Below are positions 37,270-44,998 of a stretch of 64,000 bases of DNA, piece after piece. The notes under the pieces were generated by a model. That model did not search any database, had not been told where the DNA came from, and was given only the letters and a program-made list of their open reading frames with translations. Origin of the DNA: Brumimicrobium glaciale (GTDB lineage: Bacteria > Bacteroidota > Bacteroidia > Flavobacteriales_D > Crocinitomicaceae). Both the position numbers and the translations under genes were made by a program. The stretch's first letter is position 1. Each line of letters opens with the position of its first letter. Location: positions 124,001 through 188,000 of the forward strand of contig NZ_SETE01000002.1 of the NCBI RefSeq assembly GCF_004152935.1. Direction: 5' to 3'.

Positions 37270-37335
37270 GCCCATAAATTATTTTACATTTCATTTTTTT
37301 GACTAACTTACTTGAGTAATCTAAAAAATGAATCT

Positions 37336-37950
37336 ATGTTAATAGAAATTAATAACAACAACATCGATAAACGACTAATCGATGACATTGTAAAAGAGTT
37401 GAGAAAAGGCGAAATCATTATTTATCCAACCGATTCAGTTTATGCAATTGGATGTGATTTAAAAAACAAAAAAGCTTTAGAAAAGTTAGCTAAGTTTAAA
37501 GGTATGAAGCTTAAACAATCTAAGTTTTCAATTATCTGCAAAGATCTTAGTCAGGTTTCTGAATATGTTAAACACTTGCCCCAGCCTACGTTTAAAATGA
37601 TGAAAAAATCATTACCTGGTCCATTCACCTACATTTTAAATGCTTCAAGTGAAGTCACAAAATTATTTGATACAAATAGAACCGAATTAGGGATAAAAAT
37701 TCCAGATAACAATATCGTTTTGGCAATTGTTGAAGCTTTAGGAAATCCTTTGGTAACAACTTCTTTGAATAATAACGAAGATGAAATGTTGGAATACTTT
37801 ATTGATCCTTATAAGATATACGAACAATTCGATGAACAAGTAAATACAATTATTGATGGAGGACCTGGGAAACTAGAAGCTTCTACAGTTATTGATTGTA
37901 CTGGTGATGCACCTGAAATTATTCGTCAAGGTGTTGGACAATTAGATTAA
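37336..37950 (+). CDS. L-threonylcarbamoyladenylate synthase family (Sua5/YciO/YrdC)
   Basis: A 204-residue protein of the TsaC/Sua5/YciO fold, which makes threonylcarbamoyl-AMP for the t6A37 tRNA modification. Signatures are KGEIIIYPTDSVYAIGCD, the Lys/Ser-rich loop KLKQSKFSIICKDLSQVSEYV, PGPFTYILNAS, ELGIKIPDNN, GNPLVTTSLN and the end STVIDCTGDAPEIIRQGVGQ. No Sua5 C-terminal domain. It could be the TsaC ortholog or the YciO paralog; the text KGMKLKQSKF in place of a canonical KxR motif favours YciO-like. Strong terminator downstream. Confidence 0.85.
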   Translation: MLIEINNNNIDKRLIDDIVKELRKGEIIIYPTDSVYAIGCDLKNKKALEKLAKFKGMKLKQSKFSIICKDLSQVSEYVKHLPQPTFKMMKKSLPGPFTYILNASSEVTKLFDTNRTELGIKIPDNNIVLAIVEALGNPLVTTSLNNNEDEMLEYFIDPYKIYEQFDEQVNTIIDGGPGKLEASTVIDCTGDAPEIIRQGVGQLD

Positions 37951-37970
37951 ATGTTTTTTTTAGTAATGTA

Positions 37971-38011
37971 AAAGGGTTGTTGGCGGTTTTGCCAGCAGCC
38001 CTTTTTTTTTG
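37971..38011 (+). terminator. Intrinsic terminator after the Sua5-type gene
   Basis: AAGGGTTGTTGGC pairs with GCCAGCAGCCCTT (two G-U pairs) across GGTTTT, followed by nine or more T. It starts 20 bases past the stop codon. Confidence 0.88.
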
Positions 38012-38288
38012 TTCAATATAGAAAAGTGTGGTTAATTTAATTTACGATAATAAAACTTGGATCTACCACGAATTTAGTGGAATATCGCGTGCCATTGAGA
38101 ATAAACCTTAAAGACTTTTCTAAAAATATACTTTTTTTTTAAAATCCGCGATTATCCGAAAACACCACAGGTGAAAAAATCCACGATCATCCGCGTTGCT
38201 AAAACGGTGACTGAGTATTCTAAGATATAACCTAAATATTTTGATGTAATTTTCATTCTTTTAAAAACGTTTTCCATTTGCCGCATTT

Positions 38289-38342
38289 CCTTCGACAGGC
38301 TCAGTCAACGGATTGCTCTTCGGTGACTGAGCTTGTCGAAGG
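38289..38342. repeat. Extragenic palindrome, CTTCGACAGGCTCAG type
   Basis: Arms CCTTCGACAGGCTCAGTCA (38289-38307) and 38324-38342 pair at 18 of 19 positions, with a 16-base loop. The same family occurs at 56461-56514 and as half-copies near 21165, 25520 and 57612. Confidence 0.85.
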
Positions 38343-38592
38343 CCCGTGTCATCCTCGTTCCATTACAGCGCAGCCAAAAAGATCAATCAAAGCTCTTGGG
38401 TCTTCATTTTGCATAAAGCTTGTTATTTACAATAAACCATTAAAATCAGAGTAGAACTTAAAACTTTATAGTGTTATCCATTTAAATCGCAGAACCTTTT
38501 CTTTTAAATATTGCCTCCTTTAGAATGCGGATAAAATTCTTACAAATGAGTAAGTCAAAGGCGTGCGTAATCATCTTGCATAAATAAAATAG

Positions 38593-38630
38593 ATCCTTCG
38601 GAAAACAAGTTTTATTGTTTTCCGAAGGAT
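38593..38630. repeat. Extragenic palindrome, ATCCTTC type
   Basis: Perfect 16-base arms (ATCCTTCGGAAAACAA at 38593-38608 and its complement at 38615-38630) with loop GTTTTA. Related copies at 52376-52417 and 58697-58738 share ATCCTTyrATC arms followed by GACA or similar text. Confidence 0.8.
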
Positions 38631-38908
38631 GACATTTCGATAAGCTCACCACGACAAGCTCTTTGCAACGCTGTGCAACGCGTGATTGTTATAGGTAGGG
38701 GTTAAAAAATGGGTGGATGAAATGGTCATCCTAAAAATCGATAAAATCTATGACCTTTTGGATTGAAGGATCGATTTTAGATTACTGATTTATGGCCATT
38801 ATTGCCGGTTTGGAAAGTATGTATTATGCTGGTTTAATTCCTGCGCTCTAAATGAGTAATCCTAAAGCTTTATTTATTCGTTATAGGATCTTTTACTTAA
38901 AACAGAAA

Positions 38909-39808
38909 TTATTCTTTCAACCTCCAAACCTTAATTTTTCGATCATCGCCAACAGTAGCAAAAGATTCCTCTGAAATTTTCACAATTCGATTCACTGTAT
39001 GTCTGTGACCTCTGTCTTTAAATTCTATTCTTTCAATAATTGAAATATCTTCAGTATTCCAAAGTTTAATGCTTTTATCGAAACTTACAGAAACCATTTT
39101 TTGTTTATTGTCAAAAAAATCTAAATCGTAAACTGCATAATTGTGTGCAGGAATACTCAGCAGAAGTTTCTCTTCTTTCCAATTCCATTTTTTGATGTGT
39201 GCATCTTTTCCTCCGGTGTATAAAAAGTCACCATCAAACAAAGCACAATTTGCTCCGTCTTTATGTGCTTTAAATTCATGAATAAGATTAAAAAATGAAG
39301 TTTCAAGAATTCTAATATATCCGTCCTGACCACAGATTGCGATAAATTCTCCATTTTTACTCAAGGAAATCTCACGAATCTTACCGCAATTGTAAGGCAA
39401 GGTAATTAGTAAATCAAAAGTTTTAGCATCCCAAACACAGAAAACGCCATCATTATCACCAGAGTAAAAATGTTGCTTTTCTTTACTATAAGTCAGCGCA
39501 AAAACTGCAACTTTGTGTTGTGTTAGTAATCTAACCTCTTCTCTTTTTTCAGTATCAATAACATGAATACCACCATTATTAGACCCAACGGCCAATAGTT
39601 TCGATTCAGGAGAAAAAGCAATATTATATGCCGAGCGTTCTAATTTTACAGCAAAATTAGTTTGTTCACCAGTATTTGGATCCCATTGCGCTACAAATTT
39701 ATCGGCACTTGTAGTAAAAATAAAAGGGTCACAAAATATCGCATCATAAATAGCACCATTGTGACCACTTATCGATTGAATATTTTCTAACCCCTTAATC
39801 TTTTCCAT
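38909..39808 (-). CDS. WD40-repeat protein
   Basis: A 299-residue cytoplasmic protein made of six to seven WD40 blades: SGHNGAIYDAIF...VAQWDPNTG, AYNIAFSPESKLLAVGSNNGGIHVID, VAVFALTYSKE...GVFCVWDAKT, IREISLSKNGEFIAICGQDGYIRILE, DGANCALFDG...AHIKKWNWKE, YAVYDLDFFD...SIKLWNTED, and RHTVNRIVKISEESFATVGDDRKIKVW. The Trp-Asp/Asn endings and GH-type openings mark a beta-propeller used for protein binding. There is no enzyme domain. It starts 5 bases after the phosphosulfolactate synthase gene stop, so the two share a transcript with the TPR gene upstream. Confidence 0.88.
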   Translation of the reverse strand: MEKIKGLENIQSISGHNGAIYDAIFCDPFIFTTSADKFVAQWDPNTGEQTNFAVKLERSAYNIAFSPESKLLAVGSNNGGIHVIDTEKREEVRLLTQHKVAVFALTYSKEKQHFYSGDNDGVFCVWDAKTFDLLITLPYNCGKIREISLSKNGEFIAICGQDGYIRILETSFFNLIHEFKAHKDGANCALFDGDFLYTGGKDAHIKKWNWKEEKLLLSIPAHNYAVYDLDFFDNKQKMVSVSFDKSIKLWNTEDISIIERIEFKDRGHRHTVNRIVKISEESFATVGDDRKIKVWRLKE

Positions 39809-39813
39809 TTTTA

Positions 39814-40629
39814 TTAATCTTCATCAATATCATCAGAATTTACTTGCTTTAAACGATCTGCATAATCAGCAGGAAGGTTTTCAAAGAAAGTATCTCCACG
39901 CAATCCAATACGCAAACATTCCAATGGAATAACTTCGTGAGGTGCTATATTTCCAAGGTTAACATTTGCTCCAAACAACTTAATAAACCAAACTTGTTGA
40001 TTTTTAATTGGCGCTTCCCAAAGGATGCTATTAGGTTCTATCTTTGCAATAATCTTATTAATTAAGAAAGTATGCGCAGTTCCGTTAGGCCTAAAGACAC
40101 CAACATTCCCACTCTCTCTACCTTCAGCAATCACTTTCCAAGAACCAGCTTCTAACTCAGTACTCATCATTTTAATCCACTTATTAGGTGAAATTAAAAT
40201 TCCAGAATCCTTAGAACCAACTTCAGACAGAACAGTTCTATCTTTTGCCATTGTTCTAATTAACTCACATTTTTCATCGTGAGGAATAATGATTGAACCA
40301 TCTGAAATTTCAGCCAAATCCAAATCATATTTATCAACCAACCTAAGGTAGTCTTCAAACATTCCTCTAGCATAAAATGCTTCGAAAAGTGTTCCCCCAA
40401 AATATGGACGAATATTGTGTGCTTTATATAGTGCTATTTTCTTTTCCAAATCATTGGTCACGAAAGCAGTACCAAATCCAAACTTCACAATATCTGTAAG
40501 GTGTTCATTGGCTTCTATAAAGTCTGCTGTTTGGGAAAGGCTTAAGCCTTTATCCATCATCATTGTCAATCCCTTTTCCCGAGGTTTGTCGAGTCTTTCA
40601 GGGATAAATGGTAAACTAAAATTCTTCAT
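39814..40629 (-). CDS. Phosphosulfolactate synthase family protein
   Basis: A 271-residue TIM-barrel protein of the ComA/phosphosulfolactate synthase family, which adds sulfite to phosphoenolpyruvate. Landmarks are FIPERLDKPREKGLTMMMDKG near the start, DIVKFGFGTAF, YFGGTLFEAF, YDLDLAEISDGSI, LSEVGSKDSG, WKVIAEGRESGNVGVF, and LWEAPIKNQQVWFIKLFGANVNLGNI. In archaea it feeds coenzyme M; bacteria have no such pathway, and in Bacteroidota a link to sulfonolipid or sulfolactate metabolism is possible but unproven. The start at 40629 (MKNFSLPF) overlaps the upstream TPR gene by 14 bases; an ATG at 40653 would add 8 residues. Confidence 0.82.
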   Translation of the reverse strand: MKNFSLPFIPERLDKPREKGLTMMMDKGLSLSQTADFIEANEHLTDIVKFGFGTAFVTNDLEKKIALYKAHNIRPYFGGTLFEAFYARGMFEDYLRLVDKYDLDLAEISDGSIIIPHDEKCELIRTMAKDRTVLSEVGSKDSGILISPNKWIKMMSTELEAGSWKVIAEGRESGNVGVFRPNGTAHTFLINKIIAKIEPNSILWEAPIKNQQVWFIKLFGANVNLGNIAPHEVIPLECLRIGLRGDTFFENLPADYADRLKQVNSDDIDED

Positions 40630-42046
40630 TGTCTTTACTTTCATCAAGTTCATGTAACCGGTCTATAAAATATGACGCTTTATTCATTTCAGGGAAATGT
40701 AAAAATAAACTTTTCGCTAAAATAATATCATTTTCCAAGACTTCATCAAAAATTATCATGGATTCAGATTGATTTCCAACCATCCAATGACAATAACAAA
40801 GTACCATTTTGGTTACATTATTATTAATTAATTCTTTATTCTTTTCAACCGCTTCAAAAACTAATTCCATAGATTGACCAGCTAAAAAAGAAAGATAATC
40901 AATGATTATTTCTTTATCGTTAGGTTCTAAGTTAATGGCTTTTTCGTAGGCTTTTAACGCTTGTTCATTTTGTTCTTTATTTTCGTAAGCATTTGCTAAT
41001 GCTCTCCAATAATCTCCTCTATCCGGTTCTAAATCAACAGCTACTAATAACTCTTGAACCGCACGTGTATATTTTTCCATTAAATCACTCATGATTCCTT
41101 TACCCAACCAGGCATCTGATAATTGAGGCAAAAGAACTGTACTTTTATGGTACATTTCATAAGCTTTTTCATAGTTAGCTAATTCTTCATAACACTCTCC
41201 CATAGAACAAAATACCATTGGATCATTTTTGTCTAATTCAAGGCATTTTTTATAATACTCTAGAGCGGACTCAATTTTATTGGCATCTAAATAGGCATTT
41301 GCAATATTATATAGTGCAGGTACAAAATCATCTTGAATAACAATAGCATATTCGTAAGCCCATATAGCTTCTTCGGTTTTATCCATTTTCGAATACGTAT
41401 TTCCTAAATTATACCAAGAAGTATACGAATACGGATCTTCATCAATATAACTTAAAAAGCTCTTTACAGCATTTTCGTAATCGCCTATTTTTTCATAGCA
41501 ATGCGCTAATTCATAAGCCATTAAATCACTAATAAATCCTTCTTTGATGGTACTCGTTAAAATATTAATTGCAGATTGATAATCTTCCTTGCTTTCTAAC
41601 TCCATCGCTAAATCAATCGCAATTTCTATTTTCTCGTCACCTGTTGCAACTAGAAAAGCCTTACGGAAATATTTTACAGATTGATCGCTGTGTTTCAATT
41701 GACTGTAACATGAAGCAATCGACAATAGAACATCTAAATTATTAGGTTCAATTTGCTCAAGATTAATTAATTTTTTTAACGCCGTATTTGTGTTGCCTGT
41801 CATGGACATCACTTGCGCTTGACGAATAATAATTGTGCTGTTAGTAGGGAAATGCTGAAGCGCTTTTTCAGCGGCCCATTCTGCTTTGTTTAATTGGTTT
41901 GAAATCATTAAATGATCCAAGATGAATTCCACATCTTCTGAATCTATATAAATATATTCATTTCGCTCATACATCTCATCAAAGTTGGCTAAACTTCGTT
42001 GATAATCATGGTTTAACCAATCTTCTTCATTTTCTTCTTCAAACAT
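40616..42046 (-). CDS. TPR-repeat protein
   Basis: A 476-residue soluble protein of about ten tetratricopeptide repeats with an acidic N-terminus (MFEEENEEDWLNHDYQRSL). Clear units include YTSWYNLGNTYSKMDKTEEAIWAYEYAIVIQDDFVPALYN, LYNIANAYLDANKIESALEYYKKCLELDKNDP and WRALANAYENKEQNEQALKAYEKAINLEPND, each with the W-LG-Y-A-A-P pattern. It has no signal peptide, so it acts in the cytoplasm as a scaffold. It is first gene of a three-gene operon with phosphosulfolactate synthase (overlap 14 bases) and a WD40 protein; two protein-binding scaffolds bracketing one enzyme is a notable arrangement. Confidence 0.9.
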   Translation of the reverse strand: MFEEENEEDWLNHDYQRSLANFDEMYERNEYIYIDSEDVEFILDHLMISNQLNKAEWAAEKALQHFPTNSTIIIRQAQVMSMTGNTNTALKKLINLEQIEPNNLDVLLSIASCYSQLKHSDQSVKYFRKAFLVATGDEKIEIAIDLAMELESKEDYQSAINILTSTIKEGFISDLMAYELAHCYEKIGDYENAVKSFLSYIDEDPYSYTSWYNLGNTYSKMDKTEEAIWAYEYAIVIQDDFVPALYNIANAYLDANKIESALEYYKKCLELDKNDPMVFCSMGECYEELANYEKAYEMYHKSTVLLPQLSDAWLGKGIMSDLMEKYTRAVQELLVAVDLEPDRGDYWRALANAYENKEQNEQALKAYEKAINLEPNDKEIIIDYLSFLAGQSMELVFEAVEKNKELINNNVTKMVLCYCHWMVGNQSESMIIFDEVLENDIILAKSLFLHFPEMNKASYFIDRLHELDESKDNEEF

Positions 42047-42114
42047 AGCGCTAAGATACGAAATTCTAATTCAAATGTATTTAAAATAACGTTGAAACAC
42101 GCCTTTGTTTTAAA

Positions 42115-42147
42115 CAAAAAGATGCACTAAATAAGTCTAGCACATCT
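42115..42147 (-). terminator. Terminator after the 77-residue protein gene
   Basis: On the minus strand AGATGTGCTA pairs with TAGTGCATCT (two wobble pairs), followed by TTTTTGTTT. It starts about 10 bases past the stop. Confidence 0.75.
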
Positions 42148-42156
42148 TCTATTTTT

Positions 42157-42390
42157 CTAACCTACACCTGTATTTGCTTTTGGTGGAATGGTTAATATCG
42201 TTTCTTTATTCATAACACCTTCTAAAGTCCCTTCCCTGTTTGCATAAACCGCTGTGAGATGGTCAAATACTTCCCTTTGTCTGTCGGGGAAATCTTGAGC
42301 GATCTTCGGTGATAGATATTTATTTCCCGGATCGTGTCTGTCAAAAAATTCATTTAACTTTTGCTCGTACATTTGTGGTGTATATTTCAT
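42157..42390 (-). CDS. Small conserved-looking protein of unknown function
   Basis: A 77-residue soluble protein: KYTPQMYEQKLNEFFDRHDPGNKYLSPKIAQDF, then PDRQREVFDHLTAVYANREGTLEGVM. The N-terminal half is amphipathic helix rich in charged residues; a Pro-rich tail IPPKANTGVG ends it. There is no signal peptide or membrane helix. I do not recognise a named family. Support is a normal ATG, codon use like its neighbours, and a dedicated terminator immediately downstream. It is transcribed as a single gene. Confidence 0.6.
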   Translation of the reverse strand: MKYTPQMYEQKLNEFFDRHDPGNKYLSPKIAQDFPDRQREVFDHLTAVYANREGTLEGVMNKETILTIPPKANTGVG

Positions 42391-42516
42391 ATCTTTTTTT
42401 TATCAAAGTAGAAATAATACGCTGAAATATAAAATTTTGAAAGTTAAAAAATGCAAAGTGTTTTGATTCAAACCCCCACCTTAAGCTGATGTCTAAAGCG
42501 AAATATTTAACAGCGA

Positions 42517-42978
42517 TTATTTAATTTCTAACAAATCTACATCAAAAACGAGCACAGTATTTGGCTTAATAGAACCAGAACCACTTTCTCCATAGCCTAA
42601 CTTTGAAGGAATCAATAAAACACCCTTTCCTCCTTCTTTAAAATATGGAATTCCTTCTGTCCAACCTTTAATAACTTGTTGTAAATTAAAAGTTATTCCT
42701 TCTTCATCACTTTGATCAAAAACGTTTCCATCAGTCGTGTATCCTTTATACCTTACTGTAACATTGTCATTTGATACTGGATGATTTCCTGTTCCATCAT
42801 CAGTTATTACATAATATAATCCTGATGATGTTTTAACTGCGTCTAGCTTTTTATTTGAAATATATTCTTCTATTTCTTTCGTGTCCTTATCAAATTGATC
42901 TTCTGCACTTAAGTTTTTCTCACAAGAAGTTCCAAATAACAATATACCTATAGAAGCAAATAATATAATCTTTTTCAT
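42517..42978 (-). CDS. FKBP-type peptidyl-prolyl isomerase lipoprotein
   Basis: A 153-residue lipoprotein. The lipobox LFGTSC ends at C19 and a charged linker follows. The FKBP domain begins at about residue 55: SSGLYYVITDDGTGNHP, NVTVRYKGYTTDGNVFDQSD, FNLQQVIKGWTEGIPYFKEGGKGVLLIPSKLGYGESG, and NTVLVFDVDLLEI, with the usual active-site aromatics. It should catalyse prolyl isomerisation during folding in the periplasm, anchored to a membrane by its lipid. Single gene with a good -7 box upstream. Confidence 0.9.
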   Translation of the reverse strand: MKKIILFASIGILLFGTSCEKNLSAEDQFDKDTKEIEEYISNKKLDAVKTSSGLYYVITDDGTGNHPVSNDNVTVRYKGYTTDGNVFDQSDEEGITFNLQQVIKGWTEGIPYFKEGGKGVLLIPSKLGYGESGSGSIKPNTVLVFDVDLLEIK

Positions 42979-42992
42979 GTTTTATTTTTTTT

Positions 42993-43000
42993 CAAAATTA
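42993..43000 (-). promoter_or_regulatory. Promoter -7 box for the FKBP gene
   Basis: TAATTTTG on the minus strand, 14 bases before the ATG at 42978. No TTG at ideal spacing was located. Confidence 0.45.
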
Positions 43001-43153
43001 AGGAATACTAAATGATATATTCGAAAAATTCCATAAATGATTATAGCACTTTCCTAAATTTACACCAATTTAGACATTAGATGTTAGATATTGACATTTT
43101 CAGAAGCTTAAGCTAGATGCATTAAAGTGCATGGTTTAAACTATTTCTGATAC

Positions 43154-43190
43154 CAAAAAAAAGGGACTAACGTTTCCGCCAATCCCTTCT
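43154..43190 (-). terminator. Terminator after the outer-membrane barrel gene
   Basis: On the minus strand AAGGGA-(loop)-TCCCTT is followed by TTTTTTTT, about 25 bases past the stop at 43214. The stem is short but the T-run is strong. Confidence 0.7.
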
Positions 43191-43213
43191 TTAATAATAT
43201 AATTCCTATATGA

Positions 43214-43960
43214 TTAGAATCTCCATCCTAAACGTAAAGAACCTTGAGTACCTAAATAAGACTCACTACCACCAAGTGCAGTAAATTTATTTTCAGTTGG
43301 AGTTCCACCTAATAAGAAATTATCAGTTCTTTCACTGTCTTTGAAGTTGTAACCAGTGATACCAACACCTAATTCAACACCTACATATACATTCTCTACA
43401 AAGTAGAAATCCATACCTAGACCGATAGTACCACCAATTAATGAGTAACCACCCATTGCTTCGTAATTGTAATCAGCGTTATAACCTGTACCAGGAACCC
43501 CTAAAGCACCGTCATTATAATCAGTTCCAGTAGTCGTTTGCTTACCAAAACCAAAATTAATTCCAATGTAAGAATATGGATCTAATTTTTGAGTTCCTAA
43601 GAAATGGTATTCTGCTCCTACTTGGAAAATTGCAGCCATTCTATCTACTTCTAATGTTCCTTCTTCTCCAGTACCATCTGCATTTTCAGAAAAACGAGTA
43701 GTTGTATTCATTGCACTTCCTAAATTGTCTCCTAGACTAATTTGTAGACGTACACCTATGTTTTCATTTACGAAATAACGACCTCTTAAAGCAGGTGTTG
43801 TCCAAGTAATACCGTTTCCAAAATTCTCTGTTAGAGTCGTCTCTATAGAAAATGGAGTTGCGTCAGTTGCTTTTTCTACTTCTGCATAAGTTTGTGCGTT
43901 AACACTGCTTACAAATAAAGCAGACATTGCTAGGCAACCTGTTAAAATAACTTTTTTCAT
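43214..43960 (-). CDS. Outer-membrane beta-barrel protein (OmpA/OmpW-like size)
   Basis: A 248-residue exported protein. The signal peptide MKKVILTGCLAMSALFVSSVNAQ is clear. The mature part consists of alternating strands (LRGRYFVNENIGVRLQISLGDN, MAAIFQVGAEYHFLGTQKLDPYSYIGINFGFG, GGTIGLGMDFYFVENVYVGVELGVGITGYN) and ends in an outer-membrane C-terminal strand, QGSLRLGWRF, with final Phe. This fits an eight-stranded barrel of the general porin/OmpW-like class. Function is unknown; it is probably an abundant structural barrel. Confidence 0.8.
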   Translation of the reverse strand: MKKVILTGCLAMSALFVSSVNAQTYAEVEKATDATPFSIETTLTENFGNGITWTTPALRGRYFVNENIGVRLQISLGDNLGSAMNTTTRFSENADGTGEEGTLEVDRMAAIFQVGAEYHFLGTQKLDPYSYIGINFGFGKQTTTGTDYNDGALGVPGTGYNADYNYEAMGGYSLIGGTIGLGMDFYFVENVYVGVELGVGITGYNFKDSERTDNFLLGGTPTENKFTALGGSESYLGTQGSLRLGWRF

Positions 43961-44086
43961 AATTATAAGTTTTAATAATTCGATTTAAAGATAACAAGAC
44001 TTTAGATTTAATCATACTTTTTACGTCATATTTTTCAATAGCTAAATGTTAATAACCGTTCAATCAATAGACTTATAGACTTAAAT

Positions 44087-44866
44087 TTATTCAATCTTAA
44101 TAGTTAAACCATCAAAAGCAGGTGAAACGGACCTCGGAAGCTTAGCTTTTATCTGCTCATGGGTTCCAAATAAATGAGAAATATGGGTTAAATAGCTTTG
44201 CTTGGGATGTAAGTAGTTGATAATATCTAGGGCTTCCTCCAAATTCAAATGAGAAATATGTGGTTCTTCTCTTAAACAGTCGATAATTAACGTCTCCACT
44301 CCTTTTAGTTTTTTCAATTCTTCAACCGGAATGGTCTTAACATCTGTAAGGTAGGCAAAGTCCCCTATTCTATAACCGAAAACTGGCATCTTATAGTGAT
44401 AAGTCAGGATCGGTGTAATCATTGGTCCATCTGGCAATTGAAAAGGTTTGTTCTCAATAATATTAATGTTTACACGCGGCGCTCCTGGATAAACATTGGT
44501 TCCGAAAGCATAATGAAATTCGTTTTTTAAAGCATCTGAAACAGCATCGGTACAAAATAGCTCCATGCTCCTGCCCTCTAGAAAATTAAAAGATCTAACA
44601 TCGTCCATTCCTGCAACATGGTCTTTGTGTTCATGTGTGTAAATAACAGCACGCAAACTTCGGACGTCCTCTCTGAGCATTTGCTGACGAAAATCAGGTC
44701 CTGAGTCAATGACAAAGTTTTGATCATTCCAAGTAAATAAAATTGAACTTCTTAACCGATTATCTTTTGCATCTTTTGAAGTACAGACTTCACATTGACA
44801 TCCAATTACCGGAACTCCTTGCGAGGTTCCCGATCCTAAAACTTTTACAGTAAGCTTTTCTTTCAT
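44087..44866 (-). CDS. MBL-fold metallo-hydrolase, PhnP-like
   Basis: A 259-residue cytoplasmic enzyme of the metallo-beta-lactamase fold. The metal ligands lie in THEHKDH (H78, H80, D82, H83), followed by GMDDVRSFNF, with later His residues in LTHISHLFGTHEQIKAKL. The N-terminus KVLGSGTSQGVPVIGCQCEVC with three cysteines is the PhnP-type segment, where cysteines bind a structural zinc. PhnP cleaves cyclic ribose phosphates, but in Bacteroidota these homologs occur outside phn operons, so the substrate is unknown. Confidence 0.82.
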   Translation of the reverse strand: MKEKLTVKVLGSGTSQGVPVIGCQCEVCTSKDAKDNRLRSSILFTWNDQNFVIDSGPDFRQQMLREDVRSLRAVIYTHEHKDHVAGMDDVRSFNFLEGRSMELFCTDAVSDALKNEFHYAFGTNVYPGAPRVNINIIENKPFQLPDGPMITPILTYHYKMPVFGYRIGDFAYLTDVKTIPVEELKKLKGVETLIIDCLREEPHISHLNLEEALDIINYLHPKQSYLTHISHLFGTHEQIKAKLPRSVSPAFDGLTIKIE

Positions 44867-44945
44867 ATTCCTTAAAATTATAAACTAATACCAATTTATC
44901 TTTCAATTGATGGATAAAATTTCATTTACTGTAATTATTAGGCAT

Positions 44946-44978
44946 AAAAAAAGTCCAGACGATAACGCCTGGACTTTT
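44946..44978 (-). terminator. Terminator after the T9SS protein gene
   Basis: AAAAGTCCAG-(loop)-CTGGACTTTT is a perfect 10-bp stem flanked on the minus strand by a T-run. It follows the stop at 44999 by about 20 bases and may work in both directions. Confidence 0.85.
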
Positions 44979-44998
44979 CTATATATAAGGTTAAGTTA

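Larger units (their letters stand above)
36690..37335. other. Intergenic region holding dispersed repeat copy 2
   Basis: Mostly filled by the structured repeat at 36730-37241, with a promoter box at 37262-37269 in front of the Sua5-type gene. A 79-codon open frame at 36746-36985 belongs to the repeat and is not called. Confidence 0.6.
38012..38908. other. Gene-free region with extragenic palindromes
   Basis: This stretch has no credible open frame. It contains CCGCGATTATCCG / CCACGATCATCCGCG words near 38150-38195 (a common Bacteroidota intergenic text, from memory), a CTTCGACAGGCTCAG palindrome (38289-38342) and an ATCCTTCGG palindrome (38593-38630), plus a decayed ATCCTTCAATC-like copy near 38715-38760. 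Confidence 0.55.
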
